NCBI GenBank assembly: GCA_023391375.1 | Contig: JAEWBB010000023.1 | Span: 1 to 49,274, forward strand | Source of the DNA: Pseudomonadota bacterium | Lineage (GTDB): Bacteria > Pseudomonadota > Alphaproteobacteria > Sphingomonadales > Sphingomonadaceae | DNA length: 49,274 nucleotides | Direction: 5' to 3' | Shown: positions 43,984 to 49,274 of the stretch, in pieces | Numbering within the stretch: position 1 is the stretch's first letter | Layout: each line of letters opens with the position of its first letter | The notes under the pieces: model-generated | Databases searched by the model: none | Seen by the model: only the letters and a program-made list of their open reading frames with translations | What the model was told of the DNA's origin: nothing | Position numbers and translations under genes: made by a program

Positions 43984-45449
43984 ACGAGCAGCTGACCAAC
44001 CAGGAAGCCCGCGAGCATCTCGCCAAGGACTATGAGTGGGGCTTCGTTTCCGACGTCGAACAGGAGTTCGCGCCGAAGGGCCTTAACGAAGACACCGTCC
44101 GCTTCATCTCCGCCAAGAAGGGCGAGCCCCAGTGGATGCTCGACTGGCGCCTCAAGGCCTATCGCGCCTGGCTCGAGATGGAGGAGGTCGACTGGGCGAA
44201 ACTGTCGATCCCGCCGATCGATTATCAGGACGCCTATTATTACGCCGAGCCGAAGGTGAAGCCGACTCTGGCCTCATTGGACGAGCTCGACCCGGAAATC
44301 CGCCGCACCTACGAAAAGCTCGGCATCCCGATTGAGGAGCAGAAGGTGCTCGCGGGCGTCGAGGGCGCGCGGAAAGTCGCGGTCGACGCGGTGTTCGACA
44401 GCGTCAGCGTCGCCACCACCTTCCGCGAGGAGCTTTCCCGCGCCGGCGTCATCTTCCTCTCGATCAGCGAGGCGGTGAAGGAATATCCGGACCTCGTCCG
44501 CAAATATCTTGGGTCAGTGGTGCCGCAGCGCGACAACTATTTCGCGTGCCTCAACAGCGCGGTCTTTTCCGACGGCACGTTCGTCTACATCCCGGAGGGC
44601 GTTCGCTGCCCGATGGAACTGTCGACCTATTTCCGCATCAATGCGCAAAACACCGGCCAGTTCGAGCGCACCCTGATCGTCGCCGACAAGGGCAGCTACG
44701 TCAGCTACCTCGAGGGCTGCACCGCGCCGATGCGCGACGAGAACCAGCTCCACGCCGCGGTGGTCGAAATCTACGCGCACGAGGACGCCGAGGTGAAATA
44801 CTCGACCGTCCAGAACTGGTATCCGGGCGACGCCGAAGGCAAGGGCGGCATCTTCAACTTCGTCACCAAGCGTGCGTTGTGCGCCGGCGACCGCTCGAAG
44901 GTGTCGTGGACGCAGGTCGAAACCGGCAGCGCGATCACCTGGAAATATCCGTCGTGCATCTTGAAAGGCGCGGACTCGGTCGGCGAATTCTATTCGGTCG
45001 CGCTGACCAACAATCGCCAGCAGGCCGACACCGGCACCAAGATGGTGCACATCGGCGCGGGCTCACGCTCGACCATCGTGTCCAAGGGCATTTCGGCGGG
45101 CCGCAGCGAGAACACCTATCGCGGCCTCGTGAAGGTCATGCCGGGCGCCGAAAACGTCCGCAACTTCACCCAGTGCGACAGCCTGCTGTTGGGCGCGGAC
45201 TGCGGTGCGCACACCGTGCCCTATGTCGAAGTCCGCAACCCGACCGCGACGATCGAGCATGAAGCGACCACCTCGAAGATCAGCGAGGACCAGCTGTTCT
45301 ACGCCATGCAGCGCGGCCTCGACACCGAGTCCGCCGTCGCCCTCATAGTCAACGGCTTCGCCCGCGAGGTGCTGAAGCAGCTGCCGATGGAATTCGCGGT
45401 CGAGGCGCAAAAGCTGCTCGGCATTTCGCTCGAAGGGAGTGTGGGCTGA
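43980..45449 (+). CDS. sufB: Fe-S cluster assembly scaffold SufB
   Basis: A 489-aa SufB, the scaffold that with SufC and SufD builds Fe-S clusters. The family N-terminus (KDYEWGFVSDVEQEFAPKGLNEDTVRFIS), the beta-helix core (YIPEGVRCPMELSTYFRI, LEGCTAPMRDENQLHAAVVE) and the C-terminal CDSLLLGADCGAHTVPYVEV with candidate cluster-ligand Cys are present. It overlaps the regulator gene upstream (ATGA) and an unrecognised gene downstream (TGATG). Confidence 0.97.
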   Translation: MNEQLTNQEAREHLAKDYEWGFVSDVEQEFAPKGLNEDTVRFISAKKGEPQWMLDWRLKAYRAWLEMEEVDWAKLSIPPIDYQDAYYYAEPKVKPTLASLDELDPEIRRTYEKLGIPIEEQKVLAGVEGARKVAVDAVFDSVSVATTFREELSRAGVIFLSISEAVKEYPDLVRKYLGSVVPQRDNYFACLNSAVFSDGTFVYIPEGVRCPMELSTYFRINAQNTGQFERTLIVADKGSYVSYLEGCTAPMRDENQLHAAVVEIYAHEDAEVKYSTVQNWYPGDAEGKGGIFNFVTKRALCAGDRSKVSWTQVETGSAITWKYPSCILKGADSVGEFYSVALTNNRQQADTGTKMVHIGAGSRSTIVSKGISAGRSENTYRGLVKVMPGAENVRNFTQCDSLLLGADCGAHTVPYVEVRNPTATIEHEATTSKISEDQLFYAMQRGLDTESAVALIVNGFAREVLKQLPMEFAVEAQKLLGISLEGSVG

Positions 45450-45826
45450 TGTTGATTTCGACCCTCCTTTCCACTGCCGATTTTGCCGCGCTCGACAAGG
45501 GTGTGGAGGCTTGCGACCGCGCGGTCGTCAACCCGATGTTCGCGGGCGAGGCGGGCCGGCGGAGCGCCTTCCTGACCGACGCCTTCATCGAGCAGGACGC
45601 GATCGTCACGCTGCGCGCGGACATCGCCACGCGCCGCCGCGCGATCCGCGAAGGGCACGGGGTGTCGGGCGACAGTGACCAGGCCCTCGCCCTCCAGCAA
45701 CTCGCGGTCGACGATCGCCAGCGCGCGCTCGACGACAAGCGCCGCCTCGAAACCCTTCGCGTCGAAGCGCTCGACGCCAAGCGCCATTATTACCTGGTGC
45801 ACTGCGCCAGCGGGAAAGACCTTTGA
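45449..45826 (+). CDS. Unrecognised small protein encoded between sufB and sufC
   Basis: A 125-aa, probably soluble protein without signal peptide or membrane helix. The C-terminal half (about 65-110) is charged, rich in Arg, Asp, Ala and Leu, and looks helical, possibly coiled-coil. Two Cys are present, one near residue 22 and one near the C-terminus (HCASGKDL). Its start overlaps the sufB stop (TGATG) and its TGA overlaps the sufC ATG, so it is translated in step with the scaffold. Composition and codon use match the neighbours. A role in Fe-S assembly is suggested only by position. Confidence 0.8.
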   Translation: MLISTLLSTADFAALDKGVEACDRAVVNPMFAGEAGRRSAFLTDAFIEQDAIVTLRADIATRRRAIREGHGVSGDSDQALALQQLAVDDRQRALDDKRRLETLRVEALDAKRHYYLVHCASGKDL

Positions 45827-46569
45827 TGCTGCAGATTTCAAACCTTCACGCGACCGTCGCCGACAAGCCGATCCTGAACGGCCTCGACCTCACCGTCCCG
45901 ACCGGCGAAGTTCACGCGATCATGGGACCGAACGGCGCCGGCAAGTCGACGCTGGCCTACGTCCTCGGCGGCCGCCCGGGTTATGAAGTGACCGAAGGGT
46001 CGGCGACGTTCGACGGCGCCGACCTGTTGGGCATGGAGCCGCACGAGCGCGCCGCGAACGGCCTTTTCCTCGGCTTCCAGTACCCGGTCGAAATCCCGGG
46101 CGTTTCGTACCTCCAGTTCCTGCGCGAAAGCCTCAATGCGCAGCGCCGTGCGAAGGGCGAAGACGAGCTTTCCGGCGCGGCCTTCATCAAGCTCGCCAAG
46201 GAAAAGGCCGCGCTGCTCGGCATGGACGCGGAAATGCTCAAGCGGCCGGTCAATGTCGGCTTTTCGGGCGGCGAAAAGAAGCGCGCGGAAATGGTGCAGA
46301 TGGGCATCATGAACCCCAAGCTCGCCATCCTCGACGAGACCGACAGCGGCCTCGACATCGACGCGCTCAAAGCGGTCGGCCACGGCATCAATTCGATCAT
46401 GCGCGAGCCCGGCAAATCGGTGCTGCTGATCACCCATTACCAGCGCCTGCTCGACTATGTCCGCCCCGACCGCGTGCATGTGCTGTCGAAGGGCAGGATC
46501 GTCCGCTCCGGCGATGCCGACCTGGCGCTCGAACTGGAGCGCGAAGGCTATGCGGAAGTGACCGCCTGA
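45826..46569 (+). CDS. sufC: Fe-S cluster assembly ATPase SufC
   Basis: A 247-aa ABC-type ATPase that drives SufBCD rearrangement. Walker A GPNGAGKST (34-42), the SufC-specific FSGGEKKRAEMVQM signature and Walker B LAILDETDSGLD are intact, as is the LLITHYQRLL switch His. The ATG overlaps the preceding stop by one base, with GGGAAAG upstream; a TTG three bases earlier is unlikely. The stop overlaps the sufD start (TGATG). Confidence 0.97.
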   Translation: MLQISNLHATVADKPILNGLDLTVPTGEVHAIMGPNGAGKSTLAYVLGGRPGYEVTEGSATFDGADLLGMEPHERAANGLFLGFQYPVEIPGVSYLQFLRESLNAQRRAKGEDELSGAAFIKLAKEKAALLGMDAEMLKRPVNVGFSGGEKKRAEMVQMGIMNPKLAILDETDSGLDIDALKAVGHGINSIMREPGKSVLLITHYQRLLDYVRPDRVHVLSKGRIVRSGDADLALELEREGYAEVTA

Positions 46570-47306
46570 TGACCGCCATGCCCACCCGGAAGGACGAGGC
46601 GTTCCGCTACGCCGACATCGCCGCGCTGGGCGAGGTTTGGGATGCGCTTGCAGCGCCCCAACGGATCGAAATTGCTGCGCAGCAAAAGCTGCAGCAAATC
46701 TGGCTTCCAAGCGGTGAAGAAATCGACGTTCGCCGCGCTGAAATCACCGTCGCCGCGAACGCATCGGCGGAGATTTTCGCGCTCAATACCGCGGCGCGGT
46801 ACGGTCGCCTCGAACTCGACGTGACGCTGCACGAAGGCGCGCATTTCGCCTTCAACGCGGCCAACATCGGCAGCGGCAATACGACGCTCGAAATCGTTAC
46901 CACCGTGCGCCACGTCGAACCGAACGCCACGTCGCGCCAGACGGTGCGCAGCGTGCTCGGCGGCACCGCCACGGGCAGCTATCTCGGCAAGGTCGCGGTG
47001 GCGCGCGGGGCCGACGGCACCGACGGCGAACAATCGGTGAAGTCGATGCTGCTGTCGCGCGGCGCGGTGGCCAACGCCAAGCCGGAACTGGAAATCTACG
47101 CCGACGACGTGAAGTGCGCGCACGGCGCGACGGTGGGCGAACTCGACGCGCAACAACTCTTCTACGCCGCCGCGCGCGGCATGCCGCCGGAAGAGGCCAA
47201 GGCGCTGCTGCTCGAAGGCTTCATCGGCGGGCTGTGGGATGCGCTCGGCGAGGACAGCGACATCGCCAACCAGGCGCGCGCCGCGCTACGCGGGGCGGCA
47301 CGATGA
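46569..47306 (+). CDS. sufD: Fe-S cluster assembly protein SufD (short form)
   Basis: A 245-aa SufD, paralogue of SufB in the SufBCD complex. It is much shorter than the roughly 420-aa E. coli protein: the N-terminal helical domain is nearly absent and the beta-helix is reduced. The C-terminal part (YADDVKCAHGATVGELDAQQLFYAAARGM) with the conserved Cys-Ala-His is typical and identifies it. The ATG overlaps the sufC stop, and the gene end overlaps the sufS start (ATGA). Confidence 0.93.
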   Translation: MTAMPTRKDEAFRYADIAALGEVWDALAAPQRIEIAAQQKLQQIWLPSGEEIDVRRAEITVAANASAEIFALNTAARYGRLELDVTLHEGAHFAFNAANIGSGNTTLEIVTTVRHVEPNATSRQTVRSVLGGTATGSYLGKVAVARGADGTDGEQSVKSMLLSRGAVANAKPELEIYADDVKCAHGATVGELDAQQLFYAAARGMPPEEAKALLLEGFIGGLWDALGEDSDIANQARAALRGAAR

Positions 47307-48496
47307 ACGCCGCCCTGCCCGTCGTCCCGCGGCTCGACGTCGCCGGCGACTTCCCGGCGATCCCGGCCGGCTGGCACTATCTCGACAGCGCCGCCACCGC
47401 GCAGAAACCGCAGGCGGTGATCGACGCGATCGCGAACGCCTATGGCCGCGATTATGCGACCGTGCATCGCGGCGTCTACGAACGCTCGGCGGCCATGACG
47501 CAGAGCTTCGAGGCCGCCCGCGCCGCCGCCGCGAACCTGATCGGCGGACAGGCCGACGAACTCATCTTCACCCGCGGCGCGACCGAGGCGATCAACATCG
47601 TCGCAAACTCCTACAGAAACGGCGACCGCAAGCGCGTGCTGGTCAGCCAGCTCGAGCATCATTCGAACATCGTGCCTTGGCAGCTTGCAGGCTACGATCT
47701 CGACGTCGTCCCGCTGACCGAGGACGGCCGCATTGACCTTGCTGCCGCCGAGACCATGGCGAACGAAGGCCACGCGCTGCTCGCCTTCGCGCATGTGTCG
47801 AACGTGCTCGGCTCTGTGCTCGACGTCGAACGCGCGGCGCGTATCGCGCATAACGTGGGCGCGAAGCTGCTGGTCGACGGCTGCCAGGCGGTCCCGCGCC
47901 TTGCGGTCGATGTCGCCGCGCTCGATTGCGATTTCTACGCCTTCTCCGGTCACAAGCTGTACGGCCCGACCGGCATCGGCGCGATGTGGGGCAAGGCCGA
48001 ATTGTTGCAAGACATGCCGCCTTACCAGGGCGGCGGGGCGATGATCGACAAGGTGACGTTCGAGCGCACCACCTTCCTCGACCCGCCCGCGCGGTTCGAA
48101 GCGGGGACGCCGCACATCGTCGGCGCCGTCGGGCTGCACGCGGCGGTCGACTGGGTGCAGGGCATCGGCCTGGCCAACCTCCACTCGCACGAGGCAAGCC
48201 TCGTCGCCGAATGCCGCGACGCGCTGCGCAACCTGCCCGGCCTCAAGCTGTTCGGCCCCGACGACAGCGCCGGAATCGTCAGTTTCGCGGTCGAGGGGGT
48301 GCATCCGCATGACGTCGCCACCATCTTGGACGATGGCGGCGTCGCCGTGCGCGCCGGCCACCATTGCGCCCAGCCGCTGATGGAGTGGCTGGGGGTGCCC
48401 GCCACCGCGCGGGCGAGTTTCGCCGCCCATTCGTCGAGCACCGACATCGAGGCGCTGGTCGAAGGGCTGCACAAGGTACGACGGATTTTCGGATGA
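47303..48496 (+). CDS. sufS: Cysteine desulfurase SufS
   Basis: A 397-aa PLP enzyme that takes sulfur from cysteine for Fe-S assembly. The PLP lysine is Lys218 in FSGHKLYGPTG; His in LEHHSNIVPW and the sulfur-carrying Cys355 in RAGHHCAQPLM are in place. Near the C-terminus the usual RASFxxYNT segment reads RASFAAHSSST, a local deviation. No sufE is seen between sufS and the following genes in the window. It overlaps sufD (ATGA) and the DUF59 gene (ATGA). Confidence 0.96.
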   Translation: MNAALPVVPRLDVAGDFPAIPAGWHYLDSAATAQKPQAVIDAIANAYGRDYATVHRGVYERSAAMTQSFEAARAAAANLIGGQADELIFTRGATEAINIVANSYRNGDRKRVLVSQLEHHSNIVPWQLAGYDLDVVPLTEDGRIDLAAAETMANEGHALLAFAHVSNVLGSVLDVERAARIAHNVGAKLLVDGCQAVPRLAVDVAALDCDFYAFSGHKLYGPTGIGAMWGKAELLQDMPPYQGGGAMIDKVTFERTTFLDPPARFEAGTPHIVGAVGLHAAVDWVQGIGLANLHSHEASLVAECRDALRNLPGLKLFGPDDSAGIVSFAVEGVHPHDVATILDDGGVAVRAGHHCAQPLMEWLGVPATARASFAAHSSSTDIEALVEGLHKVRRIFG

Positions 48497-48960
48497 ACGA
48501 CGAAAAGAAAATCGAAATTGAAGAGGTCGAGGGTGTCGCCCCGCCGCCGCGCGCCCGCGTGGACGAAAGCATCACCGAGACCTTCGAGCGCAAGCGCGAT
48601 TACTTGGCCGGCTTCCTCGCCGAAAAGAAGCCCGCGCCCGATCCCTCGACGCCCGGCGGCGCGCTGTACGAGAGCGTGATCGAGGCGCTGAAATCGATTT
48701 TCGACCCGGAAATTCCGGTCGACATCTACGAGCTCGGCCTAATCTACGACGTGGCGATCAGCGAGGATGGCGACGCGGTCGTCACCATGACGCTGACCAC
48801 CCCGCACTGCCCGGTCGCCGAGAGCATGCCGGGCGAGGTCGAATTGCGCGTCCTCTCGGTCCCCGGAATCCGCGACGCGGAGGTGAAGCTGGTGTGGGAT
48901 CCGCCATGGGATCCGTCGAAGATGAGCGACGAAGCACGCCTCGAACTGGGAATGCTATGA
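48493..48960 (+). CDS. DUF59 (MIP18-type) SUF-associated Fe-S assembly protein
   Basis: A 155-aa protein with a charged N-terminal extension of about 50 residues and a DUF59/MIP18 domain (about 55-150): SIFDPEIPVDIYELGLIYDV, TLTTPHCPVAESMP with the conserved Cys, and VKLVWDPPWDPSKMSDEARLELGM. Such proteins act in late Fe-S maturation, probably helping transfer to target proteins; SufT is the related name. It overlaps sufS and the A-type carrier gene (ATGA at both ends). Confidence 0.93.
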   Translation: MNDEKKIEIEEVEGVAPPPRARVDESITETFERKRDYLAGFLAEKKPAPDPSTPGGALYESVIEALKSIFDPEIPVDIYELGLIYDVAISEDGDAVVTMTLTTPHCPVAESMPGEVELRVLSVPGIRDAEVKLVWDPPWDPSKMSDEARLELGML

Positions 48961-49274
48961 CCGACACGAAGACCCGCCAGCGCCCCGCCGCGATCACGCT
49001 CACGCCCGCCGCCGAGCAGCGCGTCGCCGACCTGATGGCCAAGGCGCCGGAAGGCGCGATCGGCGTCAAGCTGTCGACCCCGCGCCGCGGCTGCTCGGGC
49101 CTCGCTTATTCGGTCGACTATGTCACCGAGGAAGTGGCGATGGACGAGAAGATCGTGACGCCGGGCGGCACCTTTTACGTCGACGGCCCGTCGCTGCTCT
49201 ACCTGATCGGCTCGGTGATGGATTGGCGCGAGGATGATTTCACCGCCGGCTTCGTGTTCGACAATCCCAATGCC
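48957..49274 (+). CDS. A-type Fe-S carrier (IscA/SufA family), cut by window edge
   Basis: The first 106 residues of an A-type carrier that passes Fe-S clusters to apo-proteins. The body begins AAITLTPAAEQRVADLM, and the first cluster-ligand Cys is Cys46 in PRRGCSGLAYSVDY; GFVFDNPNA is the segment just before the CGCG motif, which lies beyond the right edge. The start overlaps the DUF59 stop (ATGA). It probably ends or nearly ends the suf operon. Confidence 0.94.
   Translation, partial: MTDTKTRQRPAAITLTPAAEQRVADLMAKAPEGAIGVKLSTPRRGCSGLAYSVDYVTEEVAMDEKIVTPGGTFYVDGPSLLYLIGSVMDWREDDFTAGFVFDNPNA

Overview
The window is a high-GC chromosomal segment from an alphaproteobacterium. Several families point to the Sphingomonadales: a CC_3452-like small secreted protein, a tandem pair of DUF2807 surface proteins, a two-domain CDC48/VAT-like AAA ATPase, a large TonB-dependent receptor with a proline-rich tail, and a compact SUF operon with a short SufD. 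The order is an inference from protein content; no rRNA gene is present. I see no tRNA, rRNA, insertion sequence, prophage or CRISPR array. Genes are packed tightly and no gap between genes exceeds about 180 bases.

Layout, left to right. 1-1723 (minus): sucC followed by the 5' part of etfB. 1806-5159 (plus): dinB, carD and two DUF2807 genes; an intrinsic terminator lies on the start of the second DUF2807 gene. 5156-7016 (minus): DUF1489 gene downstream of mgtE. 7136-11505 (plus): cyclophilin, short-chain dehydrogenase, CDC48-like ATPase, PmtA-like methyltransferase. 11509-12672 (minus): phospholipase D/cardiolipin-synthase-like protein. 12783-13124 (plus): rpoZ. 13180-13680 (minus): HxlR regulator, divergent from a small secreted protein. 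14236-16326 (plus): bifunctional (p)ppGpp synthetase/hydrolase, convergent with maeB (minus). 18702-23998 (plus): mutS-glnD. 24063-32931 (minus): in transcription order thrS, GAF gene, chemoreceptor, infC, TonB receptor. 33009-38977 (plus): degenerate M48-like protein; a membrane protein/HTH/hydrolase operon; a hydrolase-TPR-gloA-gloB operon; a lipoprotein. 38974-43505 (minus): pyrD, gamma-glutamyltransferase, acyl-CoA synthetase. 43579-49274 (plus): suf operon (iscR-like, sufB, unknown gene, sufC, sufD, sufS, DUF59 gene, A-type carrier cut by the window edge).

Most content is housekeeping: TCA cycle and electron transfer, stringent response, nitrogen signalling, mismatch repair, translation, pyrimidine synthesis, methylglyoxal detoxification and Fe-S assembly. 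Translational coupling is pervasive, with ATGA, TAATG and TGATG junctions in mutS-glnD, gloA-gloB, ggt-fadD and the whole suf operon. Three of six convergent gene pairs end on a shared CTAG tetramer that serves as stop codon on both strands.

The least explained parts are: the terminator that carries the second DUF2807 start codon in its loop; the membrane protein/HTH/secreted hydrolase operon with a palindrome at its promoter; an M48-like protein whose catalytic Glu is Asn; an unrecognised gene between sufB and sufC; and hairpins that cover the ribosome binding sites of thrS and the TonB receptor. Nothing here is clearly a new system; the membrane protein/HTH/hydrolase operon is the best candidate.
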